Shown here in pieces: positions 30,696 through 40,179 of a stretch of 50,644 nucleotides of DNA; position 1 is the first letter of the stretch, and every line of letters begins with the position of its first letter. The notes beneath the pieces were generated by a model. The model saw nothing but the letters and a program-made list of their open reading frames with translations. It ran no database searches and had not been told where the DNA came from. Source of the DNA: Halomonas organivorans (GTDB lineage: Bacteria > Pseudomonadota > Gammaproteobacteria > Pseudomonadales > Halomonadaceae); NCBI RefSeq assembly GCF_014192055.1, contig NZ_JACHXM010000005.1, forward strand, positions 221,077-271,720, given 5' to 3'. The position numbers were made by a program, and so were the translations under genes.

Positions 30696-31130
30696 ATGCC
30701 GGCTTCCCACTCTTGCCGCCTCAGGAAGGGGCGCAGTTCCTCGCCCGGTTACTGCTACCTGATCACCATGGTGACGGCATCTCGTCGCCCGGTGTTCCAC
30801 GATCACCGGCATGCTGCCAGCGCCTCCCGCCAATTCTATGCTCCGGCCGTCGTCCAGCACGGCGATACGCTTTGCTACGTGGTCATGCCTGACCATGTTC
30901 ACTGGCTAGTACAGTTGAAGGGCGACCTGTCCTTACTGGTGCGAATCTACAAGTCGCGGGTATCCATCGCAGTCGGCAGGCCAATCTGGCAGCCGGGCTT
31001 CCACGATCATGCCCTGCGACACGAGGAAGAGCTCAAGGCCATGGCCCGCTATGTGGTGGCCAACCCCCTGAGAGCTGGGCTTGTGAGCCATATTACTGAT
31101 TACCCTTACTGGAATGCGGTCTGGTTGTGA
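30696..31130 (+). CDS. REP-associated tyrosine transposase (RAYT, IS200-like Y1 HUH nuclease)
   Basis: A 144-residue single-strand DNA nuclease of the TnpA-REP family. It has the N-terminal strand CYLITMVTASRRPVF, the HUH motif MPDHVHWLVQL (H67, H69), the WQPGFHDHALR segment, and the candidate catalytic tyrosine Y119 in ARYVVANPLRAGLV. Such enzymes cut and join REP sequences beside a GGAG/GTAG tetranucleotide and are thought to mobilise REPs. REP arrays flank it on both sides, the classic arrangement. No motif is missing. Base composition is lower in G+C than its neighbours. Start is uncertain; the best GGAGG is 22 bases upstream. Confidence 0.9.
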   Translation: MPASHSCRLRKGRSSSPGYCYLITMVTASRRPVFHDHRHAASASRQFYAPAVVQHGDTLCYVVMPDHVHWLVQLKGDLSLLVRIYKSRVSIAVGRPIWQPGFHDHALRHEEELKAMARYVVANPLRAGLVSHITDYPYWNAVWL

Positions 31131-31166
31131 ACCTCGCTGAGCCCGATGGTAGACAACACAAAAACC

Positions 31167-32590
31167 ATCGCGCAGCAAGCTGCGCTCCCACGAAGACCTG
31201 GCTGGTGGCACTCAAACCCTGTGGGAGCGCTCTTCGTGGGAGTGCTCTTCAGATCCGGTCCGACGCATCGGCGAATGGCGCCGCCAGGCGCCTGGGGCCT
31301 TGCCACCGAATCGCGCAGCAAGCTGCGCTCCCACGAACACCTGGCTGGTGCCACTCAAGCCCTGTGGTAGCGCTCTTCGTGGGAGTGCTCTTCAGATCCG
31401 GTCCGACGCATCGGCGAATGGCGCCGCCAGGCGCCTGGGGCTTGCCACGCAGCAGAGCCGGAACTCGGACCGTGCGCTCCCACGAACACCTGGCTGGTGC
31501 CACTCAAGCCCTGTGGTAGCGCTCTTCGTGGGAGTGCTCTTCAGATCCGGTCCGACGCATCGGCGAATGGCGCCGCCAGGCGCCTGGGGCTTGCCACGCA
31601 GCAGAGCCGGAACTCGGACCGTGCGCTCCCACGAAAACCTGGCTGGTGGCACTCAAGCCCTGTGGGAGCGCTCTTCAGAGCGCGAAATCGGAGCCTCGAG
31701 GTATCCGGTCACCCCTCGCGCAGCAAGCTGCGCTCCCACGAAGACCTGGCTGGTGGCACTCAAACCCTGTGGGAGCGCTCTTCGTGGGAGTGCTCTTTAG
31801 ATCCGGTCCGACGCATCGGCGAATGGCGCCGCCAGGCGCCTGGGATCCGGTCACCAAATCGCGCAGAAGATCTTCGCTCCCACGAAGACCTGGCTGGTGG
31901 CACTCAAACCCTGTGGGAGCGCTCTTCGTGGGAGTGCTCTTCAGATCCGGTCCGACGCATCGGCGAATGGTCCCGCCAGGCGCCTGGGGCCCTGCCACCG
32001 AATCGCGCAGAAGATCTGCGCTCCTACGAAAACCTGTTCGGTGGCACTCAAGCCCTGTGGAAGCGCCCTTCGTGGGAGTGCTCTTTAGATCCGGTCCGAC
32101 GCATCGGCGAATGGTGCCGCCAGGCGCCTGGGGCTTGCCACCGAATCGCGCAGCAAGCTGCGCTCCTACGAAGACCTGCTTGGTGGCACTCAAGCCCTGT
32201 GGGAGCGCTCTTCAGAGCGCGAAATCGGAGCCTCGAGGTATCCGGTTACCCCTCGCGCAGCAAGCTGCGCTCCCACGAAGACCTGGCTGGTGGCACTCAA
32301 GCACTGTGGGAGCGCCCTTCGTGGGAGTGCTCTTTAGATCCGGTCCGACGCATCGGCGAATGGCGCCGCCAGGCGCCTGGGGCTTGCCACCGAATCGCGC
32401 AGAAGATCTGCGCTTCTACGAAAACCTGTTCGGTGGCACTCAAGCCCTGTGGGAGCGCTCTTCAGAGCGCGAAAGCAGAGCCTCGAGGTATCCAGTCACC
32501 CCTCGCGCAGCAAGCCGGAACGCCGGACCGTGCGCTCCTACGAAGACCTGCCAGGTGGCTCCGATGCGCTGAGGGGCGCTTTTCGGTGTG
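31167..32590. repeat. REP array 2b, downstream of the RAYT gene
   Basis: About 1.4 kb of repeats with a 143-145-base period. Each unit runs: inverted REP (CGCAGCAAGCTGCG then CTCCCAC), CTGGCTGGTGGCACTCAA-like connector, direct REP (GGAG plus CGCTCTTC or TGCTCTTYAG), CCGGTCCGACGCATCGG hairpin and a GGCGCC hairpin. Seven CCGGTCCGACGC copies occur here. Some units carry CGCTCTTCAGAGCG as a perfect REP stem. No gene lies within it. Confidence 0.93.
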
Positions 32591-32658
32591 CGCTGGTCGT
32601 CGGGGGCGGTCGGTATTGTATATTGGGGATCTCGAATTCTGGCCAATGGGCGTGCTCG

Positions 32659-33900
32659 ATGCGACGAATGCTGATCCCCGTGCTGTTCCTGGCCCTCGGC
32701 CTGGCGGCCTTTATGGGGCTGCGCGCCACCCGGCCCGAGCCCGCCCAGGTGACGCCCCAGGAGCGCAGCTGGCGGGTCGACACGCTCAGCGTGAGGCTGG
32801 CATCCCATGCGCCGCTGCTGCCGCTGTATGGCGAGATCGTGGCGCCCGAGGCGATCACCTTCACCGCGCCGCTCCCCGCCCGCGTTGCCAGCCGCCCGGT
32901 GCGCGATGGCCAGCAGGTGACCGAGGGCGAGACGCTGGTCACCCTCGACGAGGCCGATGTGGCGCCCGTGGTTGCCCGCGCCGAGGCTCGGGTCGCCGAT
33001 CTCGAGGCGCAGATCGACGCCGAACGAGTGCGCCAGGAAAGTGACCAGACGGCGCTGACGCGTGAGCGGGAACTGCTCGACAACGCCCAGCGGCGGCTCT
33101 CCCGAACCCGCTCGCTGGCCGAGCGCAACCTGGCCTCGCCGTCGGCGTTGGATGATGCCCGTGATGCCCTGGCCCAGGCCCGCGTCACCGTGGATGCCCG
33201 CGAAGGCGCCATCGCCGGGCATCCGGCGCGGCTGGCCCAGCTTGAGGCGGGACTCGCCGAGGCCCGGGCCAGTCTCGCCGAGGCGCGCCGCGACGCCGAG
33301 CGTTCCAGCGTCGCGGCGCCTTTCGACGGCATCGTCAGCAGCGTGGCCGTGGCGCCCGGCGAGCGCGTCGCTGAAGGCGCCGAGCTGCTGTCGATCTATC
33401 CCCGCGACGGCCTCGAGCTGCGTGCCCTGGTGCCCAACGCTTATCTCGCCGAGCTGCAGGCCGCTCTGGACACTGGGCAACGCCCGATCGCCATCGGCGA
33501 GGGCGCGCGCTTCCGGCTGACCGGTTTCGTCGGCGAGAGCGCCCCCGGTGGCACCGAGGCGATCCTGCGTCTCGACGGCGAGCCCCATGGCCTGCGGCCG
33601 GGCAGCCTGGTGGACGTGCGCCTGCAGCGCCCGACCGTGCCCGACAGCCTGGCGGTGCCGGCCAGCGCGCTGTACGGCGACGACGTGCTCTACCTGCGCG
33701 ACGCCGACGATCGCATGCACCGCCTTCAGGTGATGCGTCACGGCCTGGTGGCCGGTCCCGGTGCGGCTAGCTCTGGCGACAGCTGGGTGCTGGTCAGCGG
33801 CGAAGGGCTCAGCGACGGCCAGCGGGTGATCGTCACCCACCTGCCCAACGCCGTCGAGGGGCTCAAGGTCGAGGTCGCCGGCGACGAGGAGGACGCATGA
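32659..33900 (+). CDS. RND efflux periplasmic adaptor (membrane fusion protein)
   Basis: A 413-residue HlyD/AcrA-type adaptor with an N-terminal membrane anchor (residues 4-20). The lipoyl halves (TFTAPLPARVASRPVRDGQQV and SSVAAPFDGIVSSVAVAPGERV) flank a long alpha-helical hairpin rich in Ala/Arg/Glu, followed by beta-barrel and membrane-proximal domains. Its stop overlaps the start of the RND pump (ATGA), showing translational coupling. A second Met three codons in is possible. No outer-membrane channel gene is adjacent; a TolC elsewhere would be needed. Confidence 0.92.
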   Translation: MRRMLIPVLFLALGLAAFMGLRATRPEPAQVTPQERSWRVDTLSVRLASHAPLLPLYGEIVAPEAITFTAPLPARVASRPVRDGQQVTEGETLVTLDEADVAPVVARAEARVADLEAQIDAERVRQESDQTALTRERELLDNAQRRLSRTRSLAERNLASPSALDDARDALAQARVTVDAREGAIAGHPARLAQLEAGLAEARASLAEARRDAERSSVAAPFDGIVSSVAVAPGERVAEGAELLSIYPRDGLELRALVPNAYLAELQAALDTGQRPIAIGEGARFRLTGFVGESAPGGTEAILRLDGEPHGLRPGSLVDVRLQRPTVPDSLAVPASALYGDDVLYLRDADDRMHRLQVMRHGLVAGPGAASSGDSWVLVSGEGLSDGQRVIVTHLPNAVEGLKVEVAGDEEDA

Positions 33901-36900
33901 GCCGACGCGGCGGGCCGCTGGGCTTCTTCGTCCATCATCGAGTCGCCGCCAACCTGGTGATGCTGGTCATGCTGCTGGGCGGCGCCCTGGGCCTGACGCG
34001 CATGAACATCCAGTTCTTTCCCGACTTCGCCCTCGACGTGGTCAGCGTGAGCACGGTGTGGAGCGGTGCCGCGGCAGAGGACGTGGAGCAGGGCATCACC
34101 GTGCCGCTGGAGCAGCGCCTGCGCAGCGTCGACGGCCTCAAGCGCATGACCTCGACGTCGGCCCAGGGCGTCTCCAGCATTACCCTGGAGTTTCGCGAAG
34201 GCACCGACCCGGTGCTGGCGCTGGACGACGTTCGTCAGCGGGTCGACGAATTCACCCATCTGCCGGTCGACGCCGAGGAGCCGCGGATCAGTCGGGTGGC
34301 GCACTACGAGCCGGTGGCGAGGCTGCTGATTCACGGCGGGGTGTCCGCCGATGAACTGCGCCACCTCGCCAACCGCCTGGAGGATTCGCTGCTGCAGGCG
34401 GGCATCGACCGAGTGGAGACCCAGGGGCTGCCCGAGCAGCAGATCAGCATCGAGGTCCCCGCGGAAAGGCTGCAGGGCCTGCAGCTGAGCCTCGACGAGA
34501 TCGCCGAGCGCATCGGCGTCATGTCGCGTGACCTGCCCGCCGGGTTGCTCGGCCAGCAGGACGGTGCCCGTGAGTTGCGTGCCGTCGAGCAGCGACGCAG
34601 CGCGGCCGGGTTTGCCGAGCTGCCGATCCTGAGCAGCGACCGCGTCCAGATACGGCTCGGCGATATCGCTACCATCCGCCAGGAGCCGCGCGACGGGGAA
34701 GTCACCCTCAGCCAGGACGGCCAGGCGGCGGTGGAGCTGCTGCTGCAGCGCACCGCCGACGGCAACTCCCTGGCGGCCGCAGACACCCTACAGCGCTGGC
34801 TCGACGAGACGCGTCCCGGGCTCCCACCCACGGTGGCCCTTGAGGTTCACGACGAGACCTGGCAGCTGATTGCCGAGCGCATCTGGCTGCTGATCGGCAA
34901 CGGGCTGGGTGGCCTGCTGCTGGTGCTGGGCCTGCTCTACTTCTTCCTGCCGGCGAGGGTGGCTTTCTGGGTGGCGATCGGCATCCCCACCGCCTTCCTC
35001 GGCGCCATGGCGACGTTCTGGATCATCGGCGGCTCGATCAACATGATCTCGCTGTTCGCGCTGATCATGGCGCTGGGGGTGATCGTCGACGACGCCATCG
35101 TGGTCGGCGAGGACGCCGACGCCCACTTCCGCCAGGGCGAGGCGCCGCGGCACGCCTCGGAAGGCGCGGCGCGGCGTATGCTGTGGCCGGTCATGGCCTC
35201 GTCGCTGACCACCATCGCGGCCTTCATGCCGCTGCTGATGGTGGGCGGCGTGATCGGCAGCATCCTCGGCGACATCCCGATGGTGATGATCTGCGTGCTG
35301 GTCGCCTCGCTGCTGGAGTGCTTCGTGGTGCTGCCCGCCCACCTGCGCAACGCCTTCGTGCCCGCCCGGTCCGCCAGGCGCCACCCGCTGGCGCGCGCCC
35401 GGGAGCGCTTCGAGGCCGCCTTCGACGCCTTCCGCGAGGGCCCGTTCCGGCGTTTCTCGGCACTGACCCTGCGCCATCGTGCCGCCACCCTGGCCGCGGC
35501 GGTGGCCGTGGTGCTGGCCACGGTGGGGCTGCTGGCTGGCGGGCGGCTGGCCTTCAACTTCTTCCCCACCCCGGAGCCCAACGTGCTCTACGCCAACGCC
35601 AGCTTCGTCGCCGGCACCGACCGCGAGCGCGTCGACGCCTTCCTGGCGCGGCTCGAAGCGAGCCTCGAAGCCACCGACGAGGCGCTGGGCGGCGAGCTGG
35701 TCAGCCATGCCGTGACCCGTCACGGCGCGGTGATCGCCGAAGGCGCGGCCGGGCGCACCGGCGACAACCTGGGCTCGATCATGGTCGAACTGGTGCCCTC
35801 CGACGATCGTACGGTGCGCAACGCCGAGTTCATCCGCGCCTGGCGCGAGCGCCTGGCCCTGCCGGCGGGGCTAGAGAACCTGACCATCAGCGAGCGCAGC
35901 GCCGGCCCGCCCGGCAAGGACGTCAACGTGCGCCTGACCGGCGAGTCCGCCGAGGCCCTGAAGCGGGCCGCCGAATCGCTGTCGCGTTCCCTGGCGCAGC
36001 TGCCCGGCGTGCTCGCCACCGAGGACGACATGCCCTGGGGACGCGAGCAGCTGATCTACCGGGTCAGCCCGCGCGGCGAGGCGCTGGGGCTGACCACCCG
36101 CGAACTGGGCCGCCAGCTGCGCGCCGCCTTCGACGGCCAGCTGGTGCAGGTCTACCAGGACGGGCCCGACGAAGTCGAGGTGCGGGTGCTGCTGCCCCGC
36201 GAGCAGCGCGAACGCCTGGCCTCGCTGTCGCGGCTATCGATCCGCACGCCGGACGGGCGCTTCGTGCCCCTCGACCAGGTCATGTCGCTCGACCATCGCC
36301 AGGGCTTCGAGGCGCTGCGCCATGCCGACGGGCGCCTGGCGGTGGAGGTCACCGCCGAGGTGGACACCGCGGTCAACACGCCCGACCGCATCCTTGCCGA
36401 TCTCGAGGCCTCGGTGCTGCCGGCGCTGATGCGCGATCACGGCGTGCGCTACAGCTTCGAGGGCCGCGCCGCCGACCAGCGCGAGACCTTCGCCGACATG
36501 CGTGTCGGGCTGATGGTCGGCCTGGCGCTGATGTACGTGGTGCTGGCCTGGGTGTTCGCCTCCTGGAGCCTGCCGCTGATCGTCATGGCAATCATTCCGC
36601 TGGCCCTGGTGGGGGCGCTGGTGGGGCACTGGCTGCTGGGTCTCGACCTGACCATGCTGTCGCTCTTCGGCCTGTTCGGGCTGTCCGGCATCGTGGTCAA
36701 CAACGCCATCATCCTGGTGGCCTTCTACCGCCAGCAGCGCCACCGAGGGCTTGAGATCGACGCCGCGCTCAACGAGGCGGTGGTGCAACGGGTGAGGGCG
36801 GTGCTGCTGACTTCGCTGACCACCATCGGCGGGCTGATGCCGCTGCTGTTCGAGACCTCGCTGCAGGCCCAGTTCCTGATTCCCATGGCGGTCTCCATTG

Positions 36901-37016
36901 CCTTCGGCCTCGGGCTCTCGACGCTGCTGGTGCTGGCGGTAATCCCGGCGCTGCTCAGCTACCTGGAACACCTGCGCATGCGCCTCGGGCGCGATGCGCT
37001 GCCGGAATCGACCTGA
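33897..37016 (+). CDS. RND-family efflux transporter permease
   Basis: A 1039-residue pump of the HAE-1/AcrB-like group with twelve membrane segments in two halves. The opening is ANLVMLVMLLGGALGLTRM, then QFFPDFALDVVSVSTVWSGA with the conserved porter-domain start. The proton-relay region reads MALGVIVDDAIVVGED in TM4, and the second half has FGLSGIVVNNAIILV. The large periplasmic loops after TM1 and TM7 are present. Length fits drug- or metabolite-exporting RND pumps. Substrate unknown; context is only the coupled adaptor and an XRE regulator convergent with it. Confidence 0.93.
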   Translation: MSRRGGPLGFFVHHRVAANLVMLVMLLGGALGLTRMNIQFFPDFALDVVSVSTVWSGAAAEDVEQGITVPLEQRLRSVDGLKRMTSTSAQGVSSITLEFREGTDPVLALDDVRQRVDEFTHLPVDAEEPRISRVAHYEPVARLLIHGGVSADELRHLANRLEDSLLQAGIDRVETQGLPEQQISIEVPAERLQGLQLSLDEIAERIGVMSRDLPAGLLGQQDGARELRAVEQRRSAAGFAELPILSSDRVQIRLGDIATIRQEPRDGEVTLSQDGQAAVELLLQRTADGNSLAAADTLQRWLDETRPGLPPTVALEVHDETWQLIAERIWLLIGNGLGGLLLVLGLLYFFLPARVAFWVAIGIPTAFLGAMATFWIIGGSINMISLFALIMALGVIVDDAIVVGEDADAHFRQGEAPRHASEGAARRMLWPVMASSLTTIAAFMPLLMVGGVIGSILGDIPMVMICVLVASLLECFVVLPAHLRNAFVPARSARRHPLARARERFEAAFDAFREGPFRRFSALTLRHRAATLAAAVAVVLATVGLLAGGRLAFNFFPTPEPNVLYANASFVAGTDRERVDAFLARLEASLEATDEALGGELVSHAVTRHGAVIAEGAAGRTGDNLGSIMVELVPSDDRTVRNAEFIRAWRERLALPAGLENLTISERSAGPPGKDVNVRLTGESAEALKRAAESLSRSLAQLPGVLATEDDMPWGREQLIYRVSPRGEALGLTTRELGRQLRAAFDGQLVQVYQDGPDEVEVRVLLPREQRERLASLSRLSIRTPDGRFVPLDQVMSLDHRQGFEALRHADGRLAVEVTAEVDTAVNTPDRILADLEASVLPALMRDHGVRYSFEGRAADQRETFADMRVGLMVGLALMYVVLAWVFASWSLPLIVMAIIPLALVGALVGHWLLGLDLTMLSLFGLFGLSGIVVNNAIILVAFYRQQRHRGLEIDAALNEAVVQRVRAVLLTSLTTIGGLMPLLFETSLQAQFLIPMAVSIAFGLGLSTLLVLAVIPALLSYLEHLRMRLGRDALPEST

Positions 37017-37060
37017 GCCCGGCGGCCGGGTGGCTAGTTTGTTGGTGGTCAGCCGATCCG

Positions 37061-37093
37061 TGTTCAGAGAGTGTGTTCAGAGAGTGTGTTCAG
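37061..37093. repeat. Three 13-bp direct repeats at the end of the XRE gene
   Basis: TGTTCAG starts at 37061, 37074 and 37087 in a 13-bp period. The last copy includes the stop codon of the minus-strand XRE gene. No clear hairpin. Confidence 0.85.
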
Positions 37094-37404
37094 AGCGAGT
37101 TGCCCTCGACCAGTTCCGCCAGCAGCTCGGGCTGCCGTGGCAGCAGGCCGACCCTGAGCCCCAGTGGCCGGAAGACTCGATCGAGGCTCGCCATGGAAGC
37201 ATTGCCCGCATCCCGCTCGATGTCCGACAGGGTACGCCGGCTGACGCCGGCCAGCTCGGCGTAGGCCGTCTGGGTCAGGCCAAGCACCTCGCGACGCAGG
37301 GTGCGCAGCACGCGGCCCTCGGTCGTCTCGCCGCGCATCAGCAGGCGCAACTGTTCGAGCAGCGCCGCCTGGCGGTCGTCTGGAGAGCGCAGCCGAGGCT
37401 TCAT
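37090..37404 (-). CDS. XRE-family helix-turn-helix protein, HipB-like
   Basis: A 104-residue DNA-binding protein. The helix-turn-helix is LGLTQTAYAELAGVSRRTLSDIE, followed by GNASMASLDRVFRPLGLRVGL, a HipB-like arrangement with a C-terminal strand. Its ATG overlaps the stop codon (ATGA) of the broken gene upstream, so the two formed a coupled pair, most likely toxin then antitoxin. The residues needed for DNA binding look intact, so it may still repress. Confidence 0.8.
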   Translation of the reverse strand: MKPRLRSPDDRQAALLEQLRLLMRGETTEGRVLRTLRREVLGLTQTAYAELAGVSRRTLSDIERDAGNASMASLDRVFRPLGLRVGLLPRQPELLAELVEGNSL

Positions 37405-37868
37405 GCCAGCCCCCAGCGCGCCAGGCGGGCATCGAGATGGTTCAACCCCACCGCCGGCATATCCAGGATGCGCGCCGGTACGCCGCGATCCGCCAGTCGG
37501 TCGCGAAGGCCCCTCAGCCGTTCGCCCTGCGCCTGCAACTCGGCCATCAGCCGCTCCGGCGCCACCAGGTCGCCCAGGCTGTCGGCGACGGCTGGCCAGT
37601 CGACGTCGAAGCGAGGCAGCCACAGAGAGGGGTAGCGCGAGCCTTCATGGAGTTCCAGCCCATCATCGGCGATGGTGTCTACTCCGAGGGCATGCAGCTC
37701 GCGTTAGTAGTGGTATTCGGCGCGCAGGATGTCGCAGTCATCGTCGCTGCACCTTCCTCGGGGAAGCTTGACCAGATAATGGGCGTCGAGCGTGGTCGCG
37801 TCGTCCTGCCAGGTATCGATCCAGATCTCCTGGCTCGAGTTGCGGCGTATCAGCAGCTTGGGAGCCTC
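37401..37868 (-). pseudogene. Broken HipA-like gene, truncated at a REP array
   Basis: A continuous reading frame interrupted by one TAA (37704-37706). The upstream part includes IDTWQDDATTLDAHYLVKLP and DILRAEYHY; the downstream part continues RELHALGVDTIADDGLELHEG and SLWLPRFDVDW. The VKLP...RAEY...LWLPRFD order resembles the N-lobe of HipA-family kinases, though I hold that loosely. The 5' end stops where REP sequence begins (about 37868), so start and promoter are lost. The C-terminal kinase half is absent. It ends by overlapping the XRE start. Two short real genes is a less likely reading. Confidence 0.55.
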
Positions 37869-39385
37869 GCCGCCAGGCGCCTGGGGGCCTGCCACCGAAT
37901 CGCGCAGAAGATCTGCGCTCCCACGAAAACCTGTTCGTTGGCACTGAGCCGAGGAGGGAGTGCTCTTCGTGGGAGTGCTCTTTAGAGCACGAATGGCGCC
38001 GCCAGGCGCCCGATAGTATCCAGAACCCCAACTTCTCGCGCAGCAAGCTGCGCTCCCACGAAAACCTGTTCGGTGGCACTGAGCTGAGGCGGGAGTGCCT
38101 TCGTGGGAGATTCTATGTTGCCCTGCAAGCCTCGATGGCGCCGTCAGGCGCCTGGGGGCCTACCACTGAATCGCGCAGAAGATCTGCGCTCCCACGAAGA
38201 CCTGCCGGTGGCTCTGGCTCGCTGAGGATTGCTTTTCGTGGGAGAGCTCTTTAGATCCGGTCCGACGCATCGGCGAATGGCGCCGTCAGGCGCCTGGGGG
38301 CCTACCACTGAATCGCGCAGAAGATCTGCGCTCTCACGAAGACCTGCCGGTGGCTCTGGCTCGCTGAGGATTGCTCTTCGTGGGAGTGCTCTTCAGATCC
38401 GGTCCGACGCATCGGCGAATGGCGCCGTTAGGCGCCCGATAGTATCCAGAACCCCAACTTCTCGCGCAGCAAGCTGCGCTCCCACGAAAACCTGTTTGGT
38501 GGCTCTGGCTCGCTGAGGATTGCTTTTCGTGGGAGTGCTCTTTAGATCCGGTCCGACGCATCGGCGAATGGCGCCGCCAGGCGCCCGATAGTATCCAGAA
38601 CCCAACTTCTCGCGCAGCAAGCTGCGCTCCCACGAAGACCTGCCGGTGGCTCTGGCTCGCTGAGGATTGCTTTTCGTGGGAGTGCTCTTTAGATCCGGTC
38701 CGACGCATCGGCGAATGGCGCCGTCAGGCGCCCGATAGTATCCAGAACCCGAGTCCTCGCGCAGCAAGCTGCGCTCCCACGAAAACCTGTTCGGTGGCAC
38801 TGAGCTGAGGCGGGAGTGCCTTCGTGGGAGATTCTATGTTGCCCTGCAAGCCTCGATGGCGCCGCCAGGCACCTGCAGACATCCAGAACCCCAACTTCTC
38901 GCGCAGCAAGCTGCGCTCCCACGAAAACCTGCCAGTGGCTCTGGCTCGCTGAGGATTGCTCTTCGTGGGAGTGCTCTTCAGATCCGGTCCGACGCATCGG
39001 CGAATGGCGCCGCCAGGCGCCTGGGGCTTGTCACTGAATCGCGCAGCAAGCTGCGCTCCCACGAAAACCTGTTTGGTGGCTCCGGCTCGCTGAGGGGCGC
39101 TTTTCGTGGGAGTGCTCTTTAGATCCGGTCCGACGCATCGGCGAATGGCGCCGTTAGGCGCCCGATAGTATCCAGAACCCCAACTTCTCGCGCAGCAAGC
39201 TGCGCTCCCACGAAAACCTGTTCGGTGGCACTGAGCCGAGGCGGGAGTGCCTTCGTGGGAGATTCTATGTTGCCCTGCAAGCCTCGATGGCGCCGCCAGG
39301 CACCTGCAGACATCCAGAACCCCAACTTCTCGCGCAGCAAGCTGCGCTCCCACGAAAACCTGCCTGGTGGCTCCGGCTCGTCATC
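37868..39385. repeat. REP array 3
   Basis: About 1.5 kb of units related to the RAYT-flanking arrays. Direct REPs GGAG-TGCTCTTTAGAGCA, inverted CGCAGCAAGCTGCG-CTCCCAC, and six CCGGTCCGACGC hairpins recur at 144-150-bp spacing. A distinctive CGATAGTATCCAGAACCC connector is found only in this array. Another connector, GGAGATTCTATGTTGCCC, occurs three times. No gene inside. Confidence 0.93.
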
Positions 39386-39398
39386 GCCCAAACGCAAG

Positions 39399-39423
39399 CA
39401 TGCCGGGCGCTGGGCCCGGCATG
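39399..39423 (-). terminator. Terminator-like hairpin after ompW
   Basis: Arms CATGCCGGG / CCCGGCATG with a seven-base loop. On the minus strand it is followed by a T-containing CTTGCGTTTG, adequate for the ompW transcript. Confidence 0.6.
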
Positions 39424-39448
39424 TGTCATGCGTCATGCGGCAACGGCA

Positions 39449-40033
39449 TCAGAAGCGATAAGTGATGCCGCCACCGATGGTCACGGGGTTGAGCTTGACG
39501 GTGCCAAGGTCATTGCCGTTGCGCTCGGCTTCCGCATCGATATCGGCATATTGGGCGAAGCCGGAGACGCTGAGGTAGTCATTCACCATCAGGTCGACGC
39601 CAAGCTGGCCCATTACGCCGTAATCGGAGTCGATGTCGATATCACCCGCTGAGGTGTCAACGTTGGAGAAGTGGGTGTAGTTGACACCCAGGCCCATGTA
39701 AGGCTGAACGCGAGAGTCCAGGCCGCCCAGCGGATAGTAGTTCACCAGCAGGTTGACCGGCAGGCGGTCGACGCTGCCCAGTTCCTTGCCTGCCAGGCCG
39801 AAGTCGTGCTCGATCTCTTCACTGGTGGACAGTTCAATGCCGAACTTGTCGTGGAACAGATAACCGCCGGCGAGAGTGGCGCCACCTTCGTCGGAGACGT
39901 TGTGGGTCTTGATGTCGCTCTTGGCGTAGCCGCCGCGAACGTAGACGTCGCCGGCCTGATAGGCCATGGCGGCGGAGCTGGCCAGGACCATGGTGGACAG
40001 GGTGCCGATGGTGAGTAGGGCGGTGCGCTTCAT
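39449..40033 (-). CDS. ompW: OmpW-family outer-membrane beta-barrel protein
   Basis: A 194-residue outer-membrane protein. It has a signal peptide with cleavage after SSAAMA, then alternating strands; the family core is GGATLAGGYLFHDKFGIELST, LPVNLLVNYYPLGGLDSRVQPYMGLGVNYTHF, and the terminal aromatic GGGITYRF recognised by the Bam machinery. OmpW forms an eight-stranded barrel with a hydrophobic channel and often responds to osmolarity or iron. Start set by GGAG seven bases upstream of the second Met. A sigma-70-like promoter lies upstream. Confidence 0.92.
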   Translation of the reverse strand: MKRTALLTIGTLSTMVLASSAAMAYQAGDVYVRGGYAKSDIKTHNVSDEGGATLAGGYLFHDKFGIELSTSEEIEHDFGLAGKELGSVDRLPVNLLVNYYPLGGLDSRVQPYMGLGVNYTHFSNVDTSAGDIDIDSDYGVMGQLGVDLMVNDYLSVSGFAQYADIDAEAERNGNDLGTVKLNPVTIGGGITYRF

Positions 40034-40081
40034 GATGATCTCCATTTCATGTTGGGTGCATTCCCTGCGTGGCCAAGGAAA

Positions 40082-40110
40082 ATCATGTTTCCTTGTTTAT
40101 TTGTCGTCAA
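40082..40110 (-). promoter_or_regulatory. Sigma-70-like promoter of ompW
   Basis: TTGACG (-35, 40105-40110) and CATGAT (-10, 40082-40087) are separated by exactly 17 bases on the minus strand, giving a leader of about 40 bases. Confidence 0.55.
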
Positions 40111-40130
40111 ACTTGGTGTGTGACATTTTG

Positions 40131-40179
40131 TGACTATTAAGTGGCCAACTTGACGGATGGGTAAGTTGCCAAATAGTCA
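40131..40179. promoter_or_regulatory. Nested palindrome upstream of the ompW promoter
   Basis: Outer arms TGACTATT / AATAGTCA enclose inner arms GGCCAACTT / AAGTTGCC (one bulge). Its position just upstream of the -35 suits an activator or repressor site. Confidence 0.5.

Noticed and set aside
31497..32650. Long plus-strand open frame leading through REP array 2b into the RND adaptor
   Set aside because: Its sequence is translated repeat, and the adaptor proper begins with its own membrane anchor at 32659.
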